Below are positions 32,636 to 44,397 of a DNA stretch of 64,000 nucleotides, piece by piece. Below the pieces are notes generated by a model. The model did not search any database. It was given only the letters and a program-made list of their open reading frames with translations, and was not told where the DNA came from. The position numbers were made by a program, and so were the translations under genes. The stretch is from Plasmodiophora brassicae (Eukaryota; Endomyxa; Phytomyxea; Plasmodiophorida; Plasmodiophoridae): NCBI GenBank assembly GCA_039704465.1, contig JASFAU010000001.1, forward strand, positions 496,001 to 560,000, given 5' to 3'. How positions within the stretch are numbered: position 1 is the stretch's first letter; the number at the start of each line of letters is the position of its first letter.

Positions 32636-35198
32636 TCATTCGGTAAGGTTTTCACTGGACATGAGCTGACCGGGAAAGTAGTCCATCAACAGATCAGATG
32701 CCATCTTGAACTTTTGGATGATAGTGCGGATCCGGAACGCATGGAGGCCCAGGTCAATATTCGGGTTGTACGGGCTCTCGGCACACAGGCGGACCCGCTG
32801 CTGGCTTGGGGTCATCTGGCCCCGATCAGTCTATGATACACGACACAGTGAGGGATTTCGCTTGCCAGGCACATCTCTAACCAGTACCTTCGCAAACACT
32901 CTTCCGTTGCCGACAGCTGATATGCAGTTCAGATGGTAGTCGAACCGATGGCCATAATAATTGAAGAAAGAGCGCAGACACCGACCCTGAAATGGCATCT
33001 GGCAGTCATCAGCGTTCACCTAAAGTACAGCACGCGCACGAGGTGAGTATACATTGGCCTTTCCAGAGTGTACGTATGAGTCCGTACCTGGATGTGCGAT
33101 ACGACCATGACCTGGAGGAGTAGCCAGTCGATACCGCCCTCACCAGCATCGTGCAGTTCGAGTCGAACGAGGAAGAACCAGACGTAGAGCATGACCGGTC
33201 TCATCATCGGATACTTGATGGATGCATCCAATGAAAAACGATTGGGCATGACCACGTTCCAGGAGATCGTCGCGATCAAAGGGCTGTCGCGTACACGGAG
33301 GGTCAACCTCGGAACCGGTTGCACAGCAACAGTACCAGACGAGAAAACGCTTGGACCATGCATTATCGTGTCGTGCAAGGCAAGGAGACATCGCAATCCC
33401 TCGCCCTGTCGGCGGAAATTGATGATAGTGAAGTCTAGACCGGTGAACGGCGCCTGCAAGTAAAGGTCATCGACAGGGGATAGAGCCGGCCCCAAGACTG
33501 AACCTGGGAACTTGGCCTGCACTATTAGTTCGATCTGCTGTCGAATCATATGCCGAGCAGGGCCTTCGAGGGACCGCTGCACCCCGACCCAGTTGAGGAA
33601 GGCCGCCATATCTGCCTCCAGATGGGTGTCACCCATCGGCGGCGGGTCGAGAAACTGTTCAATACCCGGTGGGACATCATCCAGCAGCAGGACGTCAGGC
33701 GAGAGGCCCGCGGGATCATGTGCGGGTAACAAGGTGCTTGGCTGGGACGCCAAGATCGGCGCCGGAGAGTACGCGGTCGGTTGGTCATCGGCATCCACGT
33801 CCTCGTTGATGGTCATCATGATCGTTTCCGCCGGCGACGATATCAAGGCAGCACGCTCAACATCAATGTTCGCAGAGTCGATGACGAACGTTGCAGCAAC
33901 AGGTGGCGACATGGGCGCATTCGCGTCCACGACCACCCGGCGAACTGAAGCGTCATCGATTCCCTCGGGACGAATTGTAGCATCGGCATCCCAAGCAGAT
34001 GGGTCATCATCAACGGAGGCAGAAGGGCTGCGTACCTCGGCGGACGGTTGTTCGCCTGTCGGGGTTGTGGAATCAGCCGTCGAGGCAGGCACGGTGTTCG
34101 ACACGTCTGCTGACGACTTCCCGGATCGGTTCCGCTTCCGTTGTTTCTTCCTGGGTCGCGGTGGGTCATTTCGCACCGGCTGCTGCTCAAGAAGCAGCGG
34201 GTCCAGCCTGGTCAGGTACCGGCTCTGCTCGACGTTCTTATTCGCTTGCTCGAGGCATTCACCCGCTTCCTTGTACAGGGTGCCCAGGTGTTCGATCTGG
34301 CCAAGCAACAGGCGTAGGCGGTCCATGCCATCACGAAGCGCCACATGATCCAACAGGACGCTCGCCACCGTCGATGCCGACCAGTCGTACCGGTCATCGG
34401 CCACGACGGCCATCGTCAGGGTGTACACTGACAGGGACACGTCTAGGGTCCGGCTGAACACCTCATAAAGTACAACGCGATCGACACTCAGCTCTTCCAG
34501 CATGGAGCGGGATGCTGCGATCTGTCGCTCCGTCTCTTGTATCGCATTGGTCAGGTCGCCGATCGGGACACGGGTCGCGTTCCAGAAGCGGTGCACGGGC
34601 AGGTCGACGAAATTCGCATCTCGGATGGCGAAGATGTTCGTCGTGGGCTGGCCGTCATCTAACCGTAACGAATGGATGACGGACGCCAACTGGGCGACGA
34701 TGTCGCGACACAGGAGAGGACCGCTGGTCGTGTTTCCGGTCTCGTTCAGCGCCGACTGCGTCCAATCATACAAATTGACAACCAGCTCCACGTCCGTCAT
34801 GGTTGCAGCGATGAGGCGCCGTTCGAGACGGCTGAAGACGGCCTCGAACTGGGGCGGGTGTCGAACACTGCGGATGGGCGATCGGGATCGGCGGTTCGTA
34901 TCGGATGGCCTGGGGACTCGCAGAACGACGTCGAACCCGAGACATTGCCCCACACCGAGGACGACGTTTTCTGCTGCACATAACGATGACCGCGCTGCCT
35001 CCAGATGCGATATCGCTTCCGAAATGTGCTCGCGAGTGTCGGCAGGGGCGGCGCCACCGCGCCTACACGTTCCATCGTTCAGCAAGCGGATTACGAGCAC
35101 AGGCCGACGCACATGGCGGCATACCTTGCGCGTCGTTTCGCAGCGTCACAGATGACGATCAGCATGGCAACAGTGATGATGCTGTGCAGGAGCGTCAT
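32636..35198 (-). CDS. Secreted pseudo-nucleotidyltransferase family, copy E
   Basis: Four exons (35198-35125, 35062-33088, 33019-32888, 32830-32636) close in phase into 791 residues. Signal peptide MTLLHSIITVAMLIVICDAA followed by KRRARR, a possible dibasic processing site. N-domain: ADTREHISEAISHLEAARSS, FEAVFSRLERRL, IRDANFVDLPVHRFWNATRV, AASRSMLEELSVDRVVLYEV, SRYLTRLDPLLLEQ, then the basic PRKKQRKRNRS. A linker of about 180 residues is rich in S/T/D/P. Nucleotidyltransferase-like region: QQIELIVQAKFPGSVL, DDLYLQAPFTGLDFTIIN, VPRLTLRVRDSPLIATISWN, KYPMMRPVMLYVWFFLV and GGIDWLLLQVMVVSHIQ. Exon 3: SFFNYYGHRFDYH. Exon 4: AESPYNPNIDLG and LMDYFPGQLMSSENL. Head-to-tail with copy D. Confidence 0.85.
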
Positions 35199-35509
35199 GA
35201 CTGGCCAGCAGCAACGCCAAACAACGCGCGGCGCCGACCCTATTTCCGTTGCCGCGATCCTGCTGACCCGCCCACTTCCCGACCCGCCGCACGGCACCTT
35301 CTGGGGCCAACAGACAGAGCCAGCGTCAACCACGCAGACACGGACGTCACAATCATGAACAACGCAAACGAGAACGTGTCAGCGGTCCGGTGTATTGTGT
35401 GCAGGCGACATCTGTGTGTTGGGCCTTGTGTCATCGCAGTGCCACACGTGTTGATCAGCGCGCTCCTGTACGATATGACCTGCAGAACACATCTCATCGA
35501 CAGTGCTGG
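35199..35509. other. Intergenic between copies E and F
   Basis: About 310 bp upstream of copy E on the minus strand, GC-rich. The copy E promoter is expected. The conserved TGCCG..TATTCCTG element found before copies B, G and I is not evident here. Confidence 0.4.
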
Positions 35510-38108
35510 CTAGCCCGGCAGGGCGTACGATCCGAGCATGTCCTCGCTGATGAGCCGGCCGGGAACGTTGTCCATCAGCAGTTCGGACGCCCTCTTGAAC
35601 TTGTCGACGACGGTGCGGATGCTGGATGCCAGAGCGCCAAGGTCGACGGCGGGGTCGTATGGGCTCTCCGCACACAGCCGGAACGCGTCGTGCCACATCG
35701 ACCCTGACAGATCCGACTGACAAGTCGCACACACAGTCGTCAGCGTGTTCCGATGGCCGCGGATGCCCCTAAAATTCCCATGGTACCTTTGGAAATACTC
35801 GGCCGTCGCCGACCACCGAGATGCAATCCCGATGGTAATTGAACCGCGCGCCATAGTAATGGAAGAACATACGCAGACATCGACCCTGGAACGGCGGCCG
35901 ACAGTCGTCAGCGTTCACCTGTAACGAACATCGACGTCATACAGCTAAGGAATGCGACGATGCACGGGGCAGTACTATATACCTGAATGTGAGACACGAC
36001 CATGATCTGGAGGAGTTGCCAATCGATACCGCCCTGGCGCAAGTCGTGTAGGCCATGGCGGACGAGGAAGACCCAAACGTAGAGCAGGACCGGCCTCATC
36101 ATCGGATACTTGGCGGCCGCTTCCTTGGCAAAAGCGTTCGGCAGGACCGTGTTCCAGGATAACGACAGGATTAATGGGCTGTCAGGTACCGTGACGATCA
36201 GCGTCGGAAACGGTATCAGGGTAATCGCTGGCGACAGGAATAAATCCCGCGCTTGTACGATTGTGCCAAGCAGTCCAGAAAGGTACTGCAAGGCGTCACC
36301 ATGAAGATCGCGATTGCTTATAGTCAGGTCCAGACCGGTGAACGGCGCCTGCGTATACAGGTCGTCCACCGGGGACAACTTCAACAACAGGAGTGAACGT
36401 GGAAACAGGGTCTGGACAATCTCCTCGACTTGCCGACGCACCGTGTACCGCACAGGATTGTAACGCTGTCGCCACACGGGCACCCATTCGAGGAACACAA
36501 CCAGATCCACTTCGAGATGCGCGTCGCTCATTAGCAACGGCTGCACAGAATGCCCCGGTAGCACATCCTGGAATATCATCGGCGAGATCGGCGCGTTCGA
36601 ATCAGCACTGCCACACGCGTTGTCGTTGACGGTCAGAATGGGCGACGTTTGCACGGGTGCGCCGCGCTGGTCAGTAATGCATGGAACGCTGGAGAGGATG
36701 TCGTCAGCGGGAGTCACTGCGCCCTCTTCGACAATCTGGTTATCCCCAAGATCGATATCATCGCTATAATCCTCCAAAGCTCCTAGTTGCAACATTTCAG
36801 CAGCCGGTTCTGGCACAGGTGGGTTCGGGCCCACGACGAGTTGGCGAATTTCGCGTGGGACGTACAATGGCGTCCGTACGTACCTTGGTCAACCGGCAAT
36901 GGATTGTTGCAGTTGGTTGCTGCTGAACCGAGTGTCTCCACGATTGGTTGTACGTCTGCCGACGTAAGAGAAGAATCGGTCTGCACAGAAACACTCGTTG
37001 ATGTCTCTGCTGACGCCTCGAGCCCCGGTACAGGTCGGGTACGGCTCCGTTGGTTGATCCCGGACGGGGACGAATCATCTCTGATCAGCTCCTCCGAGAG
37101 CAGCGGGTCCAGGCTCGCGAGGGACGAACTCAGCTCGATATGTTTGCTCGCTTGCTCAAGGCATGCCACCGCGTCCTGGTACAGGGTGCCCATGTACTCA
37201 ATCTGGCCAACCAGCAGGCGCACTCGGGCGACTCTGACCCGGAGTGTCACACGGTCCATCATCATGCTCGCCATCGACGATGTTCGATCGCTGGACATAA
37301 CGGCGTCTGTTGACAAACTGTAGACGGAGGCGGACACGCCCAGAACCCGGGTGTAGACGCCATACAGGATAAGCCGGTCAACGTTCAGCTGCCTCAGCGT
37401 CGATCGCGATGCCGAGATCTGGTTGGCGGTCTCTGATATCGCATTCGTCAAGTCGTCGACTGGCACGCGGGTCGCATTCCAGAAGCGTCGCACGGGCAGT
37501 ACGACGAAATTCGCATCGCGGATCGTGAACAAGTTCGTCGTACGCCGGCCTTGATTGCCCAGGAGCGCCTGAACGACGGAGGCCAGCTGGGCAACGGTAT
37601 CATGAGAGATCCGACGAGAACGATGGGGTTCTGGGGCGTTCCTTTCGGGATCGTTCAAGGCCTGATGGGCCGATTCGTACAGATTGGTGATCAGCTCCAA
37701 ATCGGCAGTGGTTTCAGCGGTCAGACGTCGCTCGAGACGACAGAATATGGACATGAACTTGGGCGGGTTCGGTCCATATTGGCAAGTAGGCGAGCGAGAC
37801 GGGTGGGTCGTCCGCCTATCACCAGACGGCCTGGGGATGCGCGGGAAGCTGTCGGTACCGAAGAACCAACCCACGTTAAGAACGATGTGTTCAGCTTCGC
37901 ATAGCGATGATCGCGCTGCTTCCAGATGTTTGACGGCTTCCGATATGTACTCGCGATGGTCGGCAGGGCCGACGACGTCTTGCCTATGGACGAACCGAGA
38001 CGTTCAGCAGCGCATCAAAGATCATTGGACGCGGCAGGACCATCCGCGTCGCTTGGCAGCGTTGCAGACGACGATGACCAGCACGACAATCGTGAGGGAG
38101 GTGCGCAT
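35510..38108 (-). CDS. Secreted pseudo-nucleotidyltransferase family, copy F
   Basis: Five exons (38108-38041, 37983-36884, 36809-35983, 35918-35787, 35716-35510) close in phase into 777 residues. An extra 74-nt intron with a GTACGT donor splits the linker. Signal peptide MRTSLTIVVLVIVVCNAAKR. The usual exon-1 donor position is altered here and a site a few bases on is needed (GGATG/GTCC). N-domain: ADHREYISEAVKHLEAARSS, IRDANFVVLPVRRFWNATRV, SASRSTLRQLNVDRLILYGV and SSLASLDPLLSEEL; the basic patch is weak. Nucleotidyltransferase-like region: EIVQTLFPRSLL (the conserved FPGS Gly is Arg), DDLYTQAPFTGLDLTISN, FPTLIVTVPDSPLILSLSWN, KYPMMRPVLLYVWVFLV and GGIDWQLLQIMVVSHIQ. Exon 4 carries AESPYDPAVDLG and ISEDMLGSYALPG. 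Confidence 0.82.
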
Positions 38109-40564
38109 GATTCCTCAGCGGCCAGCAGGGATGACAATCCAGTGCGTCTGTAATCTGCAGCGACCGGTGGTGCGCAGGTGGCCCGCGCACTGTACCGAGC
38201 CGAGCCGACAATTTGCCGACCCGCTTTCAGGGGTCTGCGCAGTGCGCATGGCCTATCCCCGTATGCGGCATCCATGAAGTACGTCGTTGTTGTACGCATC
38301 CGTCACCCGTCGTGTTCGCTTGGCTGCCACCCACCCGTACCTGCTCGTACCCGGTCAATGCCTACAACGCTCCACCCAACCCAAGCACCCTACCTACAAC
38401 AAGCAATCTGCAGGCATCTATGGGTCGAACAGTTCAGGCACGACAGTGCGGTGTACAACAACGGAAACTCGTCCATACCGTGCTGAGGTCTTCCATCGTT
38501 CACCATTCTTCTGGTCTTGTGCAGCCCCAATGTCCGGGCATCTACTGTGCTTCCTAGGAGCACGTGCCGCTGATGCTCGGCAGTTCGAACCGGTGCAAAT
38601 AATGAGTCAGCACCAGCCCGTCTCCATCAATCCGGTACCCTGTATCCGACGGGTGCGGAAACGGGTGACCGGGTGGAACTGGATCCGGCTCCGGGTACGC
38701 AGTGCAGACCGGTTTGGCAAGGCCGATCACGTCGCCCGACGAATGTCGAGTCGCCGCAGGCTTGGGTACGCCGTGACGACGGCCAGCGAATGCCGCGCGG
38801 GCAGCAATCCCCGCGGCTGCCTCGACTGCCTCATGACGGGCGACGGGATCGGCCGAGATCCGGACTACGCGCAAACGCGGCGTCCTCGACACGACCGATG
38901 GCAGCGCTGACGCGACCCATGAGCGCCGGGATAATGCTCTGCAGCGACACGCATGCGTAGACGAACACGTCTGCCGTTATCCGTATTCCTGAGATCGCGG
39001 AAGCTGTTCGACCCGATTGGAGGGTTTGCACGGGACATCAATGGATGCAGTCCATGCGATCATTGCCAATGGAAACGATCGGGTTCGCGGTGAATGTCGT
39101 CGACGCGTATCAGCTGATGTCAGGTGTTGCGAGGAACAAGTCGGTGCTGCACTCCAGCTGATTGTGAAGTCTAATACCGTTTCTCATGTTCGGATGTCTG
39201 CGTAGGGCGGACGTTGTTGATTCATGTCCCACGACGACCGGCAAACGGTTTACCTCTGGCGAATCGCCGTCTCCAGGACCCGACGATGCCTGTCCCGAAT
39301 CGCCATTCAGGCCGGATGGTCCTACTGATTTGATGGAACTCGGGGTTCAAGATCGGCCGTGGGTTCATCGATGTTTACGGCTTGCCGACTAGTTAGCTCG
39401 CCACTCGTGTTCTGGGTACGCACGCGCCCGCATGTCACGCCATTGTTTCATTTGTGTTCTGACGTCTTCCGTCTGCCTATCAGGTACACCCTAAACGTGT
39501 TCGTTCTCCGCGATCGTCCTACCCGCTGCTCGCTGCCATCTTGTTCGGCAGGCATCGCGACGACACCATGGCCAGTCGTCGCCATCCATGGCACACTGTG
39601 TCACGTGTAGTACGTACATCGAGCGATGATGCCGACGTTGAAGTTCGTTATGCGCACGGTCACGAGCTGTACGTGTATCTGCCTGTCCTGGTCATCCATG
39701 GCTGAGTACTCACATGATTCCGTGTCGCAGATCCCAGGAGGCGCCCGAGATTTGGCCAGAAGACGTCGATGGTGAAGGATGTCGGGAGCAACGAAACTAC
39801 CGGTACTGTGCTGTACGATGCTACGGTCGCCTCCAGGATCAGCTGTCTCATTTTCGGGTACGTTGGCGGCCGTTGATATCATTTGTGCTCCGTGACCTTT
39901 GATGATTCCCAGTCAGGTACACCCGGACCTGCTGATTTGCCTCGTTCGTTCTAGCCGATCATCACCTCCCGCTTATTTGCGATCCTGACCAGCAGCGTTC
40001 CAAGGCGCGGTGGGTACGTCCTGGTTGACGATGCTGTCCAAGATGCGCATCCTGTCGCCGGCGTATCGCTCAACCGCATCCGTCCTTACTTCAACGATGT
40101 CAAGCGGCACGGGGCGGATCGCATCTGGGTGCTGTTGTTTCCGAACGCGTATGCCAAGTCGCTTCAGCTTCGTAGAGAAACCAAAAAGCCGCGTTCGTGA
40201 TCACGTGTGGCTGATCCTCGTCCGTCGTCCGGGATATCTCCAAGTACGACCTGCTGATAGAAGTACACCAACACAGTTTGGAAGTCATTGGCCAGGGTGG
40301 CCGGACTCGACAACAGCACATGCAAACCGGCCGACGGCAGCCAGACAGCATCTTCATCCGTCGTTCGTCGTGTGTTCGGGGGAAGGCATCCAGTAAGCCT
40401 ACTATTGGTCGCGTCAATGCTACCTCTCGAAGTACTTGTATGGCATTGGTGCAGTAGAAATTCCTTGGCGAAGGCCGAGTTGGTGTCCGACACGACGTGC
40501 CGCTATTCCTGGCGAAACCGCTGCCGCAGTTTCGCGATCCGTCTGGCCTCTTGGGAGCCGCGAA
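38109..40564. other. Divergent intergenic region, copies F and G
   Basis: About 2.45 kb between the starts of two divergently transcribed family copies. Open frames at 38554-39031 (-), 39601-39882 (-) and 40010-40400 (+) have some codon-like character, such as SLNRIRPYFNDVKRHGADRI near 40070 (+), but no exon chain, motif or relative could be established. They may be fragments of decayed genes. The conserved upstream element of copy G lies at 40498-40511. Confidence 0.35.
40498..40511 (+). promoter_or_regulatory. Conserved upstream element (copy G)
   Basis: TGCCGCTATTCCTG, 54 bp before the copy G start codon. It matches the strings before copies B and I. Confidence 0.5.
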
Positions 40565-43394
40565 ATGCCCGTCGAACGTCGGCTATGCAGCATCGTCGCT
40601 GCGTTCGTCTTTCTGACGTCCGTCTGTGAAGCTGGTAAACGCCACGTCGGCAGGTACGCCGAGCAATTCGAGGCACGCACGGGCTTGGTTTTGACGAGAT
40701 GTCCGCTCATGTAGGTCTGGCGATGGCCGTCCTGTCGACAATCGCGAGCACATTGTCGATGCAGTTATGCATTTGGAGGAGGCACGGTCATCGCTGTGCA
40801 AAGCCGAACGTCTGATACTGAGCGCGGGACAGTCTTTCGGCGAAGACAGCATAGCACCTCCTGTACTAACATCTGCACTAGACGCTGCGATGCGGCATGT
40901 CGACCGGTTTCCGGTGCGCCATGATGAAATCCCGCCCAACTTTAGCGCCACGTTCTGTCGTTTCGAGCAAACGTTTGTCTCTGAAGTGCTGTCCCACATA
41001 GACTTGGCATTGGAACCCAATCAGTGCACACCAGAAGATCGCGGTAATCTTCTTCTCGGGGTCGTATCCCTCATGCGCCATGCTGGTACCAAACGATTGC
41101 AAGATCAATATGGCATCAAGTCCTTACACAACATTTACGCGGAGCGCGACGAGAGCTACGTCGACCTACCCGTGCAACGCTTCTGGAATACGTCGCATGT
41201 ACCAATCGACGACCTGGATAACGCCATATCAGTGATGGGCAGTCAGATTGCAGCGACTAGGTCCATGCTGGAACGAATGCGATTCGACCAGCTCCTTCTG
41301 CATGGCGCTTACCTAACGGCTCTGAACCTATCTACGCCAAGGATCACGTTGTCCATGGGGAAGCTGGACGAATTTCGAGCCAGAATGGATCGCATGGAGT
41401 TGCTGACGAATCAGATCGCGTTCATTGGCGATGTGTACGAGGCGTCCTTCCATCTTCTGCACGTTGCAGACGCGCATATCGAAGACGTTCGGTACCTGGC
41501 CAGTCTGGATTCGATTCTGTCTGATGAACCCCCGACTCAACCTCAACATCAACGGATCGGCCTTGGACGGAAGCAGAGTCGTCGATCAAAGCGGAAACAG
41601 GCGAGACGGCGCCGGCGTCCCTGTGATCAACTTCCAGAAGTACCGAAACGTACATCGGACATCGTTGCTTCCACGATGGCTACTTCCACGACGGCAGCCG
41701 GTCAAGCGACAAGTGAGGCAGCGTCTTCAGGGACAGACGACGGTCCGTTGTCCTGTCCGACACAAGCCGATCATTGGACTGCGAATGCAGAAACAGAACC
41801 GAGGCAGTCTGATGGCCTTGAAATGGCCAGTGAGGGCAAACCCGTCGACGTCATGCTCGATTCATCGGCGACAGACCGGTTCGACACTCCAGGTGAGGCC
41901 TCGGCGAGTTGTGCGCCAAGTGAACGTGGCACGCCGGTAGAACGTGATCCGTCTTGTGCAGTCGCCCTTCGTGACAATGTCGAACGGCAAGTGGAGCAGA
42001 ACAGCATCGAGTCCACCGGTGTCCACGTGAGCGGAACATTACAGCAAATTGAGCGTTCTTCGAGCACGTCCGGAAGCAGTACTGATGATTATGATGATGA
42101 CGACGATACTGGTATTGAGCGCTTGCCGCCGTCAACGTCGCCGATGGAAATGCCTGCCGAGAGCAATGACATACCAAACGACGACAACTGGACGGCCGCC
42201 GTCACGCCGACTTCCTACGATTCACCAGAACTGGCCGCCCGGCTACCTGATGAGCCTAGGATCAAGAGTGGCGACCCATCAAGCGGCGAATTGCTCATGC
42301 AGTATTCTCGTGACACTCGCATGGAGGACGTTCTCCTGGGCATTGCAGAATTTCTGGAACCGCCTCCGATGGGGGATCCGTACTTCGATGCTGACGTACT
42401 CGGATTTCTGGACTGGGTTAACGGTGCTTGTAATGCCTACGATCCCATTCGGGACGTAGTACGGCGACAGATCGAGCGGATAGTTCAGGTCGAGTTCCCG
42501 GGCTCCACGGTGGCGCCGATGCTGCTGCCTGTCGATGAATTGTACAAGCAGGCTCTGTTTACTGGCCTGGATCTCACTATTGTCAACTCTGGTCTGCAAA
42601 GTGAGGGTCTTCAATACCTGAAGGCGTTGCGTGAAAGAGTGAATCGTTTGCCTTCCGTTTCGTCTTCGATATCTCTTGTGCTGTTACCTTTCCCGAAGCT
42701 CATCTTCAAGTTACGCGACGGCCCGCTACTGGTGACGTTATCCTGGAACGTGTTTCAGCCGAATATGTTCGCAACCGAGGCCATCATCAGATACCCGTTG
42801 CTGAAACCGGTCATGCTCTATGTCTGGTATTTCCTTGTCCGACACGGCTTTCATGACGTGACCCAGGGTGGTGTCGACTGGCAACTGCTCCAGGTCATGG
42901 TCGTGTCACACATTCAGGCACGGTTCTGTGTATTGGCCTGATATAACCCACTTGTTCTCATTCCAATTGTGTTGAACAGATGAACCGCGATGTCTGTCAG
43001 GCGCCATCCCAGGGTCGATGTCTGAGGGCATTCTTCACGTACTATGGCAAACGGTTCGATTACAATCGGGATTGCATTTCGGTGACCGGCAACGGCAGAG
43101 TTTTTCCAAAGGTAACAGTTATGGTGGACAGTCGTACTAAACGACTGCTAATGGCATTGGCTCCTATTCATTATACAGACCGATCGAGGCGCGACGGCGC
43201 TCCATGAATTCCGTCTGTGTGCGGAAAGCCCTGACGACCCCAATGTTGACGTTGGCCGTCAGGCGTATAACATCGCCGCTGTAGTCGACAAGTTCAGGCA
43301 GGCATCTGACATGTTATACGACTACTATCCCGGCTTGCTCCTGAGCGAAGACATGCTCGGAGCCGGCAAGCACGCTCTTGTCCCGCCGGCGTAA
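40565..43394 (+). CDS. Secreted pseudo-nucleotidyltransferase family, copy G
   Basis: Four exons (40565-40653, 40715-42917, 42980-43111, 43179-43394) close in phase into 879 residues. The intron after exon 2 has a GC donor (CAG/GCACGG) where every other copy has GT. Signal peptide MPVERRLCSIVAAFVFLTSV. N-domain: VDNREHIVDAVMHLEEARSS, PNFSATFCRFEQTF, ERDESYVDLPVQRFWNTSHV, AATRSMLERMRFDQLLLHGA, RYLASLDSILSDEP, then the basic RSKRKQARRRRR. The linker is long, about 260 residues, with a D-run near residue 460. Nucleotidyltransferase-like region: QQIERIVQ-type helix, EFPGSTVAPMLLPVDELYKQ, ALFTGLDLTIVN, FPKLIFKLRDGPLLVTLSWN, RYPLLKPVMLYVWYFLV and GGVDWQLLQVMVVSHIQ. Exon 3: AFFTYYGKRFDYN. Exon 4: AESPDDPNVDVG. 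Confidence 0.84.
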
Positions 43395-44397
43395 GATCCC
43401 GACGACGGCACGCAGGCGCCAAACATGAATTTCCCGATGACGTCAGTACACGATGCAACCATACGCTGTCAGCGGTTACGTATTGAGCATGGGAATTGCC
43501 GTCATACATACTGGTGCCCGTTAGCAATACCTACTGGACGTCAGAGATGACGACGCGCGAACTGCGCGCGACTGGCGATCCTGAATCCCGCGGTTTGAGA
43601 TCCTATTAGACCATTCCGGCAGTGTGCCGAGATGTCGATCCATCGGAGCTTTAGTGGTTGTGAGCGTGAGCTGCGATAGCACCGACGTGCCTGACGCCAG
43701 CATTGGCGTCCTCGTTAATCGCCAGTCGTCCATCGTGCTCCAGTAATTCGTTAATGTAAGCTCGACCCCTTCCGAGTTTTTCGAACTTCGACTTCAATGA
43801 TCAGGCGGTCGGACTCGTCGCCGAAATGTCAAGAATCGGTGATGCTCGACGAACGACGGCGGCACCTTTGTTTTAAACGTGTAGGGCGCGTGATGACTGG
43901 CCGGTCTCTTCACGAGACTGGTCAAAACGCAGCGTTGTACTCGTTACCACACGTTCGATTCGGCGTCAATCTGATTCCCCTACATCGAGGCTCTGCATAT
44001 ATACGCAGCTGCGTTTCCTTTGGAGGAAGGTCACACTGTGCATATCCTGACATTTTTCGTAGTAAGTCGTCTGTTGTCCACGCAATGATGAGGTTTCCGT
44101 TAGGGTTCGGACTCCAGCATGGCTCTGCAAGGCAGGCTCCCTGATGGCATGCTGTTCATCATGCCCTATTACGCCGAGCCTGCGACGATGTGGTCAGCTG
44201 ATCACTGGCTGAGGCCCCATATCACGGTAGACAGCGGCAGAATAAACACGTTTGCCACGATCCGCCGAATGTCATTCATAACTCAATCTAGGTAGCTGCA
44301 GCGCCGGCGAACTCTGTGAAATTGGTGTTGCATAAATAGGTAGACGCGCACTTGCCAGTGGACGGAGTGCGCTGTAGCGCAACCAGTTCATCGACAA
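43395..44397. other. Intergenic between copies G and H
   Basis: About 1 kb between two same-strand family copies. Only short open frames without motifs are present. The promoter of copy H is expected at its right end; a partial TGCGCTGTAGCGC string lies at about 44368-44380. Confidence 0.35.

Noticed and set aside
32888..33019. Suspected frameshift in exon 3 of copy E
   Set aside because: Recount of the line boundary gave exactly 132 nt and an open frame NADDCQMPFQG, so the copy is intact.
40010..40400. Possible fragment of another gene upstream of copy G
   Set aside because: Codon-like stretches occur in changing frames without splice sites that would join them; no domain recognised.
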